DNA of 64,000 nt from CAZGCA01 sp964524145 (GCA_964524145.1 CAZGCA010000015.1:1-64000), one strand, 5' to 3'. Shown: positions 43,930-53,590, numbered from the stretch's first letter. Program-made: numbers and translations. Notes: generated by a model from the sequence alone, not told the origin.

Positions 43930-44586
43930 GTGATTGTCGTCAAATGCCGATGCGGCCAATACATGGAGGCGCCCGACTGGGCTGACGGTATCAAAGGCAT
44001 CTGCGTTCAGTGTGGCCGCAAACTCACCATTCACAAACCGTTGGTCCCTGTCTGCTGGCCTAAAATACCACGCAGATTCGCTATCTGCGCTGGCATGGTG
44101 GCTGTGGCTATCGGCCCCATAGTCTTGCTCCTGCTGGTGTTTGCCGTATTGCAAGCGCAAAACCGTGGCACTGACGCCCAATATAGACAGATTATGGGCA
44201 TAACCGAAACGCCAACGCGGCCAGCGAAACAGCCGCAAGTCCAACCGACGATGCCTGCAGCCCGCCCGGTCCCAGCCAAGACTCAGCAAAACACGCCCGA
44301 ACCGGCTAAGCCCGCCCCCGACAACCCGCAAAGCAAGCCCAAGTTGCGCTCCCAAGTCGAGTTTGATCCTGTCAAGGAATATGGTACATACATATACCCG
44401 AAAAGGGGGCTGTGGACTAATGATCTTCTCCGGTATGCCGCCATCGAGCTCACTGAACATAACCATTTCCTAGCTCCTTACAGCTTCTACGAAGAACAAC
44501 TTTTGCCCCATTTCAAACGCGACCCAGTTGGCGCTTGGCGCGAGGTCGAAAAGATTCTCAATTCGCCCCGCCCGCCCTTGGAATAA
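43930..44586 (+). CDS. Zinc-ribbon, single-TM, proline-rich protein
   Basis: A 218-aa protein with a GTG start at 43930. The first 35 residues hold a zinc ribbon (CRCGQYM...GICVQCGRKL). A membrane helix (GMVAVAIGPIVLLLLVFAVL) follows at about 58. A Pro/Gln/Lys linker (PAKTQQNTPEPAKPAPDN) and a C-terminal ~70-residue soluble tail complete it. No catalytic motif. The topology suggests a cytoplasmic zinc head with an external tail. Confidence 0.65.
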   Translation: MIVVKCRCGQYMEAPDWADGIKGICVQCGRKLTIHKPLVPVCWPKIPRRFAICAGMVAVAIGPIVLLLLVFAVLQAQNRGTDAQYRQIMGITETPTRPAKQPQVQPTMPAARPVPAKTQQNTPEPAKPAPDNPQSKPKLRSQVEFDPVKEYGTYIYPKRGLWTNDLLRYAAIELTEHNHFLAPYSFYEEQLLPHFKRDPVGAWREVEKILNSPRPPLE

Positions 44587-44604
44587 ACCGTTCACAATCG
44601 CTGC

Positions 44605-44610
44605 TATACT
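44605..44610 (+). promoter_or_regulatory. Extended -10 promoter element
   Basis: TGCTATACT gives an extended -10 (TGnTATACT) 22 bases before the next start codon. No good -35 hexamer is present. Confidence 0.4.
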
Positions 44611-44632
44611 TGTAGTGGAAAGGAGGCGTTTC

Positions 44633-45289
44633 ATGAACGAATCGCCTGAACCGTCAAACACCTGGAAATGGCTTGCCATCATTTTCGGCGCGTCTACCGC
44701 TTGCCTCGTGTGCTTTATCCTGCTCGTCATCCTCGTCGCTGCGTTCACCAGTGCCGAACCGCCTGCGGCACAAGCGCCACTACCCGAAACCCGTCTTGCC
44801 CCTACAGTCCAAGCCGCTGAACTGGAGCCAGAAGAAGTCACGGTCATTGAAAAATCGCTGGGACAACCCGTCCCGTTGCCTGGGTTGGCTATCACCGTAC
44901 ACGGTGTCGAGGAACGCCACGTCCTCCAAGGTACGTATAGCACCAAGGCATCGCGCACCGGCGCGAAATTCGTTCTTATTGACATGACCGTATCCAACAC
45001 CGGGCACCGAACAACGACCTTTTTTCCTGATCACGTATTGACGCTTGTTGAACCTGGACCACGACAGTATGAAACTTATGATGATTCGATATTAACGCTC
45101 GAAGACCATTTGAACGTACGCCATTTAGCGTCCGGCATCCCGGAACGCGGAAAGATCGTCTACGAAATTCCAGAGACCATGTCCCAGTACTATCTTGCGG
45201 CAGCCATTCCAGAGCGCAACATGTTATACTACATCTGGCTCCATCCATCACCATCTACGCCCCCGCCTGTGACGCCATCTCGTCAATAA
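44633..45289 (+). CDS. Membrane-anchored DUF4352-like protein
   Basis: A 218-aa protein starting at the ATG at 44633 with AAAGGAGG upstream. One helix (ACLVCFILLVILVAAFTS) anchors it. The C-terminal ~120 residues resemble DUF4352 immunoglobulin-like domains: GAKFVLIDMTVSNTGHRTTT, LASGIPERGKIVYEIPE. DUF4352 proteins are extracytoplasmic and of unknown function. It lies 46 bases after the zinc-ribbon gene. Confidence 0.72.
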   Translation: MNESPEPSNTWKWLAIIFGASTACLVCFILLVILVAAFTSAEPPAAQAPLPETRLAPTVQAAELEPEEVTVIEKSLGQPVPLPGLAITVHGVEERHVLQGTYSTKASRTGAKFVLIDMTVSNTGHRTTTFFPDHVLTLVEPGPRQYETYDDSILTLEDHLNVRHLASGIPERGKIVYEIPETMSQYYLAAAIPERNMLYYIWLHPSPSTPPPVTPSRQ

Positions 45290-45397
45290 CCACCCGCGCT
45301 ATCTAGGCCGCATCGCCGCCTATCTATTAGGAAACTCAGGCTCGGGTCCCGAAGCGGTCGCTGTTGAATGGGCTTCCAAGCGTTGGTCTTTGTTCTC

Positions 45398-45510
45398 GTT
45401 CCCACGGTCCTCCGTGGGAATGTATATCGCCCTACCAGTCCAGGCAGACATCCAACAGTTCATTGCGCACTGCAAGTAGGCGTTCCCACGGGGGAGCGTG
45501 GGAACGACGG
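45398..45510. repeat. Palindromic repeat with CGTTCCCACG arms
   Basis: CGTTCCCACGG...CCGTGGGAA at the left and CGTTCCCACG...CGTGGGAACG at the right are themselves hairpins and also pair with each other. The interior has no gene. It lies between the DUF4352-like gene and the sulfatase gene. Confidence 0.65.
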
Positions 45511-45511
45511 T

Positions 45512-45546
45512 AACTTGCGCAGGCGATTGCGTCCGTGTTGGATACC
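45512..45546 (+). pseudogene. Fragment of the DUF6141-like gene 3' end
   Basis: ACTTGCGCAGGCGATTGCGT and the following CCGTGTTGGAT repeat, with one mismatch and one deletion, the last ~33 coding bases of the gene ending at 39662. The fragment has no start and no independent function. Confidence 0.55.
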
Positions 45547-45688
45547 GGAAAGTAAGACTCGCATTTGAACAGTGCATCTGCGCGAGGCGGCACTGCTGGA
45601 TTCGAGCCCCTGTTGAGAGGTATACTACGCCCGAACCTTACCGGATTCGTCCGAACGCGGTAGCGGCTTTGGTGGAGGATGGGTTCAC

Positions 45689-47227
45689 ATGGGCAGGATT
45701 GACAGGCGGGAATTCATCGAACTGGCAGCAGGAGGTGCCGTGTTGTCGAGAACGGTTTCCGTAGGTGCCATGCAAGACAGCACCCGGAACGCGCGACGGC
45801 CGAACATCCTTTACATGATGGCCGATCAGCATCGCGGCGACTGCCTTGGATGCGACGGTAATCGCGTTATTCGAACGCCCAACTTCGACCGGATTGCGCG
45901 GGAGGGCGCGCGTTTCTCGCGCGCATACAGTTCGACGCCTACCTGCACTCCGGCACGAAGCGCTCTGTTGACAGGGCTTTCTCCCTGGCATCATGGGATG
46001 CTCGGGTACGGTCGTGTGGCGGGACGGTACAGGTTCGAGCTGCCGCAGGCGCTGCGTGACGCGGGGTACTACACGTTCGGCATCGGCAAGATGCACTGGT
46101 TTCCGCAGAAGTCGCTCCACGGGTTTCACGGGACGCTTGTGGACGAGTCCGGGCGATCAGAGACCGAGGGATTCGTGAGCGACTACCGAAAATGGTTCAA
46201 GCAACAGGCTCCGGACCTCGACCCGGACGCAACCGGTATCGGCTGGAACGACTATCGTGCCGGGGTATATGTACTGCCGGAGGAGCTTCATCCCACGCAC
46301 TGGACGGGCCAGACGGCAGTCGAGTTCATCGAGAAGTACGACAGGCCCGAGCCGTTCCTGCTGAAAGTGTCGTTTGCACGGCCGCACAGTCCGTACGATC
46401 CGCCGGCCCGGTTCATGGAGATGTACGCCGAAGACGAGATGCCCGCTCCCGTAGTTGGCGAGTGGGCGGAGAAGTATGCGGACATAGGGAAAGAGATCTC
46501 CTATTCGCTCTGGCACGGGGATCTCGGCGTAGAGCAGGCACGTCGCTCACGACGCGGTTACTACGGTTCGGTCAGCTTCATTGACGAGCAGATAGGTCGA
46601 ATCCTTCACGCGCTCGAGCAGCGCGGCATGATCGAGAACACGCTCATCATCTTCTGCGCCGACCACGGCGATATGACCGGCGACCACCACCTGTGGCGCA
46701 AGTCCTACGCGTACGAAGCCTCTGCGCGGATACCGATGCTGGTTCGCTGGCCGGAAAGCATGCGGCTCGACGTCGAGCGGGGTCGCACACTCTCCCAGCC
46801 GGTCGAGCTGCGAGACATCCTGCCCACGTTCCTGGACGCTGCCGGAGCGGAAACACCCGAACATCTTGACGGGAAGAGCATGCTCCGGCTCATTCGCGGC
46901 GAGACCGACGGGTGGCGGCCGTTCATCGATCTCGAACACGACCAGTGCTACAGTCCGCGGAATCACTGGAACGCGTTGACCGACGGGCGCTGGAAGTACA
47001 TCTATCACGCGTTCGACGGTAGCGAGCAGCTTTTCGACATGAAGAACGACCCGGACGAGCTATACGATCTCGCACGGGATCCGGACCACTCGCGAACGCT
47101 CAGGATGTGGCGTCAGCGGCTCGTCGAGCACCTCTCGGAACGCGGAGAACAGTTTGTGCGCAACGGGCAGCTCGTTCGACGGCCGAAACGCATGCTCTAC
47201 TCCCCGAACTACCCGGGCTCGGCTTAG
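45689..47227 (+). CDS. Sulfatase family protein with Tat-like leader
   Basis: A 512-aa type I sulfatase-like enzyme. The leader IDRREFIELAAGGAVLS resembles a twin-arginine signal with one Arg pair. The N-terminal metal site is NILYMMADQHRGD, and the formylglycine signature is CTPAR (Cys near residue 86). Other family elements are GIGKMHW, CADHGDMTGDHH and the C-terminal GRWKYIYH. The Cys must be converted to formylglycine by a sulfatase-modifying enzyme encoded elsewhere. It would cleave sulfate esters from glycans or other compounds. A weak TATACT element lies at 45621. Confidence 0.9.
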   Translation: MGRIDRREFIELAAGGAVLSRTVSVGAMQDSTRNARRPNILYMMADQHRGDCLGCDGNRVIRTPNFDRIAREGARFSRAYSSTPTCTPARSALLTGLSPWHHGMLGYGRVAGRYRFELPQALRDAGYYTFGIGKMHWFPQKSLHGFHGTLVDESGRSETEGFVSDYRKWFKQQAPDLDPDATGIGWNDYRAGVYVLPEELHPTHWTGQTAVEFIEKYDRPEPFLLKVSFARPHSPYDPPARFMEMYAEDEMPAPVVGEWAEKYADIGKEISYSLWHGDLGVEQARRSRRGYYGSVSFIDEQIGRILHALEQRGMIENTLIIFCADHGDMTGDHHLWRKSYAYEASARIPMLVRWPESMRLDVERGRTLSQPVELRDILPTFLDAAGAETPEHLDGKSMLRLIRGETDGWRPFIDLEHDQCYSPRNHWNALTDGRWKYIYHAFDGSEQLFDMKNDPDELYDLARDPDHSRTLRMWRQRLVEHLSERGEQFVRNGQLVRRPKRMLYSPNYPGSA

Positions 47228-47316
47228 ACAAAGGACTAGAGTCCTCTGTCTGATTGGACGACGCTTAGACCACACTCCTACCCTGGGAGAGGGATTGCCG
47301 TAAGGGTTCCGAACAG

Positions 47317-48048
47317 TTACTTCCCTCTTCGGAGACGCTTCGCGTTGTCTTCCGGCAGACCGCCTTCGAGCACCTTGCGACACGCCGTATCTATGTCGTA
47401 CTCGACGCGGTAAAAGTCTATCCGTAACGCGTCGACGTCGAGAATGCCGTAGCACGCGCGCCAGTCCTTGTCGCGAGGCTGGCCGACGGCTCCCGGGTTG
47501 ATGAAGTACCGGTTAGCCTGTTCAAGCGTGTGAGACTGTGATACCTCGAGCCTGTGGAGCGCGCCTTTCTCGGAGAACAACGCCGGCTTGTGGCTGTGGC
47601 CGAAGAAACATATCGAGACCTCGCGCCCGTTAAGGTATTCGAGTTGCCGCATCGCGTCGAGCCAGTCGATAATATAGTCGTCGCGACTCGTCGGCGATCC
47701 GTGGACACCCAGACACCGGCAGTTGAACAACAGCTCTTCCGGCAACGAGCACAGGTAGCACCTGTTCTCCTCCGTCAGCCGTTCAGAAGTCCATTCCACC
47801 GCCTTCTTGGCCGCTGACCTGAAGAACCAGGGGTCTTCGAGACCGCACGCCGCGGCGTCGTGGTTGCCGAGAACCGATTCAATTCCGCGAGCCCGCATTA
47901 GGTCGATGCATTCGTTGGGATTCGCATTGTAGCCTGCAATGTCGCCCAAATGTACTATACTGTCCACGCCGTGCTTATCGAACGCGTTAAGTACCGCCTG
48001 AAACGCCTCGAGGTTGGCGTGAACGTCAGCTATGATGCCTATTTTCAT
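47317..48048 (-). CDS. Metallophosphoesterase (calcineurin-like, YfcE/MJ0936-like)
   Basis: A 243-aa enzyme. The dimetal motifs are visible in order: IADVHAN (D-x-H), LGDIAGY (G-D), LGNHDAA (G-N-H-D), VHGSPTSRDD and FGHSHKP (G-H-x-H). This set fits small calcineurin-like phosphodiesterases acting on nucleotides or phosphate esters. The ATG is at 48048. It is on the same strand as the upstream zinc-finger/TPR gene, 45 bases away. Confidence 0.9.
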   Translation of the reverse strand: MKIGIIADVHANLEAFQAVLNAFDKHGVDSIVHLGDIAGYNANPNECIDLMRARGIESVLGNHDAAACGLEDPWFFRSAAKKAVEWTSERLTEENRCYLCSLPEELLFNCRCLGVHGSPTSRDDYIIDWLDAMRQLEYLNGREVSICFFGHSHKPALFSEKGALHRLEVSQSHTLEQANRYFINPGAVGQPRDKDWRACYGILDVDALRIDFYRVEYDIDTACRKVLEGGLPEDNAKRLRRGK

Positions 48049-48093
48049 TTGTCTACTTCAACAACTCCTTCTCGGTACACGCTCACCGGAGAA

Positions 48094-49035
48094 CTACCCT
48101 GCGCCGGTTTCGGATGCTACTTCCCGCTTTCGTTCGAGCATACGTTTGAGCTTCAGGGAGTTCTTGAGTGCTTTCTCGTGTTTGGGGTCTTCTTTAAGAA
48201 CCAACTCAAAATACTTCTTCGCTTCGGCGTAACTTTTCGCCTTGATGCAATGTACACCCATGTTGTAGTTGCCAACCAGCACCTTGCGCCGCAATCGTCT
48301 GGATCTGGGATGCTGACGCAGCGCCTTCTCATATTCGGCCAGCGCCGCGCTGTAGTTTCTCGACTCGAAATAGAGGTCACCGAGCGCTTCATCTTGGCCG
48401 ACGGGCGCCTGGGTGTATTCGATGGGTTCGGCGACTGACGGCTTGGTTCCCAACCCACCGGCCCCGACGCCTACCTGGACGTTGGCGGTGTTGGCGCGTT
48501 CTACAAGCACAGATATGTTGTTTCCGGAATCGTCGTTCGGAAGGACGTGAAATCGCGGGGCGCGATCGTCATAGTCGGTCAGGGTGTGACCCTCGAGCAC
48601 CTCACCGTCCGGAAACGTTACGATTACCTCCTCTCCCTCGGCCGCCCAGTCGGAATACTCCAGATTCTCGTCGAACTTCCCTTCGAAGTCCTTTACAAAG
48701 AAGACGGCCTTGAGGTCTTCGAACCGTATGAACATCGAGCGTTCGGTTTCCGGTTGGTCTATGGCGTCGAGATAGAAGCCCGGCGTGCTGGGATCAAGCG
48801 TGTAAGATGTACCTTTCAAAATCCTGCCTGACGCAAATCTAACCACCAGTTTCTGCTTATGCCTCTTGCGCTCTTCGCGTTCACGCTCTCCGTACACCTC
48901 GTCCTGCTGCTTCTTGTAGCAGCGAACACACAACGTGCGGTCGCCAAGACGGCCAATACAATCTGCACATCCCAGCCTACCGCACTCAGCACAATACCCA
49001 ACTACATCCCTTCGGGGATGAAGCGGACATTTCAT
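48094..49035 (-). CDS. B-box-type zinc finger and TPR protein
   Basis: A 313-aa protein; the ATG at 49035 is preferred over an in-frame GTG at 49047 because AAGGA is well placed. The N-terminal 45 residues hold a treble-clef/B-box-like zinc cluster (CPLHPRRDVVGYCAECGRLG). The middle is a beta-rich region (about 75-180). The C-terminus carries TPR units (ALGDLYFESRNYSAALAEYE, NYNMGVHCIKAKSYAEAKKY). No catalytic residues are seen, so a protein-interaction role is likely. Confidence 0.75.
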   Translation of the reverse strand: MKCPLHPRRDVVGYCAECGRLGCADCIGRLGDRTLCVRCYKKQQDEVYGEREREERKRHKQKLVVRFASGRILKGTSYTLDPSTPGFYLDAIDQPETERSMFIRFEDLKAVFFVKDFEGKFDENLEYSDWAAEGEEVIVTFPDGEVLEGHTLTDYDDRAPRFHVLPNDDSGNNISVLVERANTANVQVGVGAGGLGTKPSVAEPIEYTQAPVGQDEALGDLYFESRNYSAALAEYEKALRQHPRSRRLRRKVLVGNYNMGVHCIKAKSYAEAKKYFELVLKEDPKHEKALKNSLKLKRMLERKREVASETGAG

Positions 49036-49047
49036 GGCGTCCTTCAC

Positions 49048-49559
49048 CTCTCCCTTGCAACTAGCAAGAAAGGATAAGCGCCTACCGAGCCATCCTTCGC
49101 CCCAATCTCCCTATAAATTCTATCACAAAAGCATCTTGCTGTCAAACGAATCTAAGCAGATCCGGCTCTGCAGTATCGGGAGCAACAATAGGTTTGGGGG
49201 AGGAGCAAGAGAATCGGCGACGAGTTTGGGAGCATAGTCGTGGCGTGTGGATTGATGAGGCCCTTGATCGGCTTAGAGCTACGCGGGAGCATCCTGTACA
49301 ATTCAGTCTTGAAAGTCAGCATGAGGCTGTTGCACAGGCCGTACGGAAGTTCTCTTCTGTGCGAGTGCGCAAATATTGCGCATCCGCAGGACTGTCATCT
49401 GCGTACAATTTGCCCGCCTCGGGGCCGTGATGCGCGATTTCTCTGCCTTTGAGGGGTTGGCATGCCGATTGCCCATTGTACCTCTGGATGAGCAGGTGGT
49501 ATGGCTCAAGCAGTGGGCCTGCCTGTTCATGATTCAACCCGGAGAAGGAGGGACAGACG
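49048..49559. other. Intergenic region without a recognised gene
   Basis: Several short open frames exist on both strands, the longest about 75 codons. None has a good ribosome binding site plus a plausible composition. I see no hairpin or repeat of note. It may contain the promoter for the secretion operon that starts at 49560. Confidence 0.5.
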
Positions 49560-50120
49560 ATGAGGAAGCTGGTGCGTCATGTGGTGACGGCGGTCATTGC
49601 GGCGACGGTGCTGCTTGCCGGGACTCTGGTTTCGGAAGCCCAGGATCAGCAACCTGGCGGCGAGCGAGGTCGACGACCGCGCGGTGAATTGAGAGGAGAA
49701 GGCGAGCGAGGCCGGGGATTCCGTGGTGCTCCGAGAGGCCAGATGGATCCGGCACGAATGCGTGAGATGATGGATCAACGCCTCAAACAGGGTTTGGGCT
49801 GCACCGATGAGGAATGGGAAGTGATCGGCCCTCGTGTGCAGAAGGTTGTGGAGGCTCAGGCCGGCGCCCGCATGAGGGGATTCATGGGCTTTGGGGGTCC
49901 CCGAGGTCCTGGAGCCCCATCGGATTCCGAGGCAGCCGCTTTGAGAACGGCTATAGAGTCCGAGGACACGCCAAAGGCCGATATTGAGGCCAAGTTGAAG
50001 GCATACCGGGACTCGGTGAAGAAGAAGGAAGCGGCGCTCAAGAAGGCCCGCGAAGAGTTGCGCGAGGTGGTCACGATTCGGCAGGAAGCCGGGCTCGTGT
50101 TGATGGGCATCCTGGACTAA
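49560..50120 (+). CDS. Exported Spy/LTXXQ-like periplasmic protein
   Basis: A 186-aa protein with a signal peptide (RKLVRHVVTAVIAATVLLAG...SEA). The mature N-terminus is Arg/Gly-rich (RGRRPRGELRGEGERGRGFR). The rest is helical, with DEEWEVIGPRVQKVVEAQAG resembling the Spy/CpxP LTxxQ region and a later coiled coil (KKKEAALKKAREELREVVTI). Spy-like proteins are periplasmic chaperones or stress sensors. It begins the secretion operon, ending five bases before gspE. Confidence 0.7.
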   Translation: MRKLVRHVVTAVIAATVLLAGTLVSEAQDQQPGGERGRRPRGELRGEGERGRGFRGAPRGQMDPARMREMMDQRLKQGLGCTDEEWEVIGPRVQKVVEAQAGARMRGFMGFGGPRGPGAPSDSEAAALRTAIESEDTPKADIEAKLKAYRDSVKKKEAALKKAREELREVVTIRQEAGLVLMGILD

Positions 50121-50124
50121 ACGA

Positions 50125-51864
50125 ATGGCGGACGCACGGGATCGAGAATTCGGCTCCGCTACGCGGGAATCGGGCGTTATGAACGCGTTGCTCAGCGACA
50201 TGGTCGAATCGAAACATCTGTCGCCTGCGGACGCGAAGCTGTTGCAGCAGCAGTGCGACCGGCTGGGGGAGACGATAGTCCAGTCGGAGGAAGACGTCCT
50301 GAGATGGCTCGCGAACGAGTACGAGTTGCCGTACACCGACCTCGAGGACATCGAACCCGACCGGCAACTGCTGTCGCTTTTTCCCGCCCGCGTGTTGCTC
50401 AAGCACGAGATGCTGCCGCTCAGACGCGTCGGCGGATCGGTCGAGGTGGCTATCAGCCGCCTCTTTGCCACCGAAGGGCTGGACACGCTCCGCACGCTGA
50501 CGGGAATGAGGCTCACGCCGGTGCTGGCGCCGAGCGAGGCGATCCGCCGCGAGATGAAGAAACGGCTGGGCGTCGGCGCGGACACGCTCGATTCATTGGA
50601 AGAAGAGGGAGCGCTCCAGGTCATTCACGAGGACGATGACGAGGATGTCGACCTGGACGCCGCCGAAGACGCGTCGATCATACGGTTCGTCAACCAGGTG
50701 CTGAGAGACGCGATCGCGCTGCGGGCGACGGACATCCATCTCGAACCCTTCGAAGACGAGATGCGGATACGTTACCGCATCGACGGCGTGCTGCAGGACG
50801 TTCCCGTATCGACCCAGATCAAACGCTACCAGCCTGCTATCGTATCGCGGGTCAAGATCCTGAGCCATCTCGATATCGCCGAGAAACGTCTGCCGCAGGA
50901 CGGCCGGATCAAACTACGCATCGAGGATCACGAGATAGACGTGCGCGTGTCCGTTATCCCCATGCTCAACGGCGAGGCGGTTGTTCTGCGGCTGCTGCGC
51001 CAGGACGCGGCGCTGATGAGTCTTGGCGAGTTGCAGATGGCCGAACGCGAGCACGGGCTGTTTCAGCAGATGCTGGGATTGCCGCACGGGATCGTGCTGG
51101 TCACCGGCCCGACGGGCAGCGGGAAGACCACCACGCTCTACGCGGCACTCAACGAGATCAACGATTCCGAACGCAAGATCATCACCGTCGAGGACCCGAT
51201 CGAGTACCAGATGAGGGGCGTCAACCAGATCCAGGTTTCCGAGAAGGCAGGGCTGACGTTCGCGCGCGCGCTGCGCTCGATTCTGCGGCACGACCCGGAC
51301 GTCATCCTTGTCGGCGAGATTCGCGACCCCGAGACGGCGCAGATCGCCGTGCAGGCGTCGCTGACGGGCCACCTGGTATTCTCGACGCTGCACACCAACG
51401 ACGCGCCGGGCGCGCTCACGAGGCTGGTGGACATGGGCGTCGAGCCGTACCTGGTGGCGTCCTCGCTCGAGATGGCGCTCGCCCAGCGGCTCGTGCGCGT
51501 GCTCTGCGAACAGTGCAAACAGGAGGACACCTCGCCCGCGGCGCTTGCGTTCAAGCAAGATGTCGGTCTGCCCGCCGATCAACCGCTGTATCGTGCCGTC
51601 GGCTGCGAGGCGTGCCGCCAGACGGGGTTTCACGGACGGCGTGCCGTATTCGAAATGATGGGCATGAGTGAAGAGATCCGCGAACTGATCCTCACGTCGC
51701 GCTCGACCGGCGAGGTAAGAGAGACCGCGCGGCGGTATGGTTTGCGTTCGCTAAGTGAAGACGGCTGGCGCCTGCTTGGCGAAGGCGTGACGACCGTCGG
51801 CGAAGTGCTCCGGGTAACAAAGGACCAGCGTCTGAACGGGTTCTCTTTCGTCAACGGGCACTAA
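50125..51864 (+). CDS. gspE: Type II secretion ATPase GspE
   Basis: A 579-aa cytoplasmic ATPase that powers pseudopilus assembly. The N-terminal ~150 residues match the T2SSE_N domain (LLSDMVESKHLSPADAKLLQ). The P-loop GPTGSGKTTTLYAAL is near residue 327, followed by the Asp box (DPDVILVGEIRDPETAQIAV) and a His box region (GHLVFSTLHTNDAPGALTRL). A four-Cys zinc site (CEQCKQ near 460 and CEACRQTG near 493) is typical of GspE/PilB. An alternative start at residue 19 (MNALLSDM) is possible. Confidence 0.96.
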   Translation: MADARDREFGSATRESGVMNALLSDMVESKHLSPADAKLLQQQCDRLGETIVQSEEDVLRWLANEYELPYTDLEDIEPDRQLLSLFPARVLLKHEMLPLRRVGGSVEVAISRLFATEGLDTLRTLTGMRLTPVLAPSEAIRREMKKRLGVGADTLDSLEEEGALQVIHEDDDEDVDLDAAEDASIIRFVNQVLRDAIALRATDIHLEPFEDEMRIRYRIDGVLQDVPVSTQIKRYQPAIVSRVKILSHLDIAEKRLPQDGRIKLRIEDHEIDVRVSVIPMLNGEAVVLRLLRQDAALMSLGELQMAEREHGLFQQMLGLPHGIVLVTGPTGSGKTTTLYAALNEINDSERKIITVEDPIEYQMRGVNQIQVSEKAGLTFARALRSILRHDPDVILVGEIRDPETAQIAVQASLTGHLVFSTLHTNDAPGALTRLVDMGVEPYLVASSLEMALAQRLVRVLCEQCKQEDTSPAALAFKQDVGLPADQPLYRAVGCEACRQTGFHGRRAVFEMMGMSEEIRELILTSRSTGEVRETARRYGLRSLSEDGWRLLGEGVTTVGEVLRVTKDQRLNGFSFVNGH

Positions 51865-51892
51865 AGGGGCATAGGCACGGGAGGCCGCAGGA

Positions 51893-53119
51893 ATGGCTGC
51901 GTATCACTATCGCGCACTGCAGGCCGACGGCACGATAGCCGAAGGACGGCTCGACGCCGGCGGACGCCAGGAGGCCTATCGCCGGTTGGAAGGGCGCGGG
52001 CTGAACCCGATCAGTCTGACGGAGACTACTGCATCTGGCACGGGTGATGGTCGCGCATTTCGCCTGGGATGGAGAGGCAAGAAGGTTACGTTTAGTGCGT
52101 TGGAAGCCTTCACCCGCCAACTGTCCAGTCTGTTGGCGGCGGGCGTGCCGCTGAGCAAAGCGCTGCAAATCCTCAGCGGTGAAGCGTCGACGCCCGCGGC
52201 CGGAGAGAAATGGAAAGAGATTCACAGCCTCGTAATCGACGGCATGTCGCTCGCCGACGCCATGGCGCAGTCGCCCGAAACGTTTCCGCGCGTCTATGTG
52301 GCGATGGTCCAGGCAGGCGAGACCGGCGGGTTCCTGGACCTGGTGCTGAGCCAGATCGCCGAGTTCCAGGCTCGCGAGAAGGAGTTGCGGTCCAAGATCA
52401 TGTCGGCGCTCATCTATCCGACGGTGCTGATGACGCTGGCCATAGGGGTGCTGGTGTTTCTGCTGGTTTTCTTCATCCCGAGGTTCCAGGCGATCTTCAA
52501 GGATTTCGGCGGGTCGCTGCCGATGTTGACGCAGTTCATTGTGGCGGCCAGCAAGCTGGTCACGAAGTACGGCGTCTTTGTCGCGGCGGGGTTGGGTCTG
52601 GCGTTCTTCCTGCTTCGCCGATGGTTGCAGACCGACCGCGGACGACGGAAATGGCAACAGCTCGTGCTGCGAATTCCCGTGGTCGGATCGCTTAACGCAC
52701 GGTTCGCGATGACCCGGTTCTGCCGCATGCTCGGCACGCTGCAGGGAGCCGGCGTCCCGTTGATCCAGGCGTTGCGCGTGTCCCGCGAGTCGATAGGGAA
52801 CCAGACGCTGATAGACGCGGTGACCGTCTCGATCGAGCGGGTCAAACAAGGGAGCCCGCTCGCGGCCAGTCTCTCGGACTGCGAAATACTGTTCCCGAAG
52901 TCGGTGCTCGAGATGATTGCCGTGGCCGAAGAGACCGGCAGGCTCGACAAAGAGCTGGTACGGGTGGCGACCGTGACGGACCAGGACCTCGACCGCCGGT
53001 TGCGTACCTCTGTGGCGCTGGCGGAACCGCTGCTGCTGTTCTTGATAGCCGGTCTCATTGGACTGATATTCATCGGGATGGTGCTCCCGATTTTCTCGAT
53101 TCAAGAGTACATCAAGTGA
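51893..53119 (+). CDS. gspF: Type II secretion inner-membrane platform GspF
   Basis: A 408-aa integral membrane protein with two T2SSF domains. The first is FTRQLSSLLAAGVPLSKALQ and the second FCRMLGTLQGAGVPLIQALR. Membrane helices lie at VLMTLAIGVLVFLLVFFIP, FVAAGLGLAFFLLRRW and the C-terminal LFLIAGLIGLIFIGMVLPIF. It couples the GspE ATPase to the pseudopilus. The gene follows gspE after 28 bases. Confidence 0.96.
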   Translation: MAAYHYRALQADGTIAEGRLDAGGRQEAYRRLEGRGLNPISLTETTASGTGDGRAFRLGWRGKKVTFSALEAFTRQLSSLLAAGVPLSKALQILSGEASTPAAGEKWKEIHSLVIDGMSLADAMAQSPETFPRVYVAMVQAGETGGFLDLVLSQIAEFQAREKELRSKIMSALIYPTVLMTLAIGVLVFLLVFFIPRFQAIFKDFGGSLPMLTQFIVAASKLVTKYGVFVAAGLGLAFFLLRRWLQTDRGRRKWQQLVLRIPVVGSLNARFAMTRFCRMLGTLQGAGVPLIQALRVSRESIGNQTLIDAVTVSIERVKQGSPLAASLSDCEILFPKSVLEMIAVAEETGRLDKELVRVATVTDQDLDRRLRTSVALAEPLLLFLIAGLIGLIFIGMVLPIFSIQEYIK

Positions 53120-53140
53120 CACAACAAAGGAGGTACACGC

Positions 53141-53590
53141 ATGTTTTCAGGTAGACGAAACGTTCCACTCACCATCCCGGCGCGAGACGGCTTCACCCTG
53201 GTCGAGCTGCTGCTGGTGCTGGTGATTCTTGCCGCGCTGGCTGCTATCGTGGTGCCGAAGTTTGCCGGACGCAGCGAGCAGGCAAAGGTGACGGCGGCAC
53301 AGACACAGATATCGAGTTTCGAGACCGCGCTCGACGCTTTCGAGGTAGACAACGGCTACTACCCGCAAGGCGACGACGGATTGACGCTGCTCATAGAGCA
53401 GCCCAAAGACGCGAATGACTGGAAGGGACCGTATCTCAAGGAGATTCCTCTCGACCCGTGGGGTAAAGAGTACATCTACGAGTATCCCGGCAAACAACAC
53501 GAGCGGGGGTACGACCTGATGTCGATGGGGCCGGACGGACGCAGCGGCGGCGACGACGATATCACCAACTGGACACAGGAGCGCAGATGA
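53141..53590 (+). CDS. gspG: Major pseudopilin GspG
   Basis: A 149-aa major pseudopilin. The prepilin cleavage site is DG|FTLVELLLVL with Glu at +5. The C-terminal domain carries the conserved YYPQGDDGLT region, PLDPWGKEY and a Ca-binding loop (DGRSGGDDDITNW). The ribosome binding site AAAGGAGG is strong, as expected for the major subunit. The stop overlaps the gspH start by four bases. Confidence 0.95.
   Translation: MFSGRRNVPLTIPARDGFTLVELLLVLVILAALAAIVVPKFAGRSEQAKVTAAQTQISSFETALDAFEVDNGYYPQGDDGLTLLIEQPKDANDWKGPYLKEIPLDPWGKEYIYEYPGKQHERGYDLMSMGPDGRSGGDDDITNWTQERR

Noticed and set aside
49194..49537. Short frames on both strands before the secretion operon
   Set aside because: Neither strand gives a convincing start signal, composition or known motif.
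51851..53122. 423-codon minus-strand frame
   Set aside because: Exactly antisense to gspF. Composition is typical of a GC-rich shadow frame.
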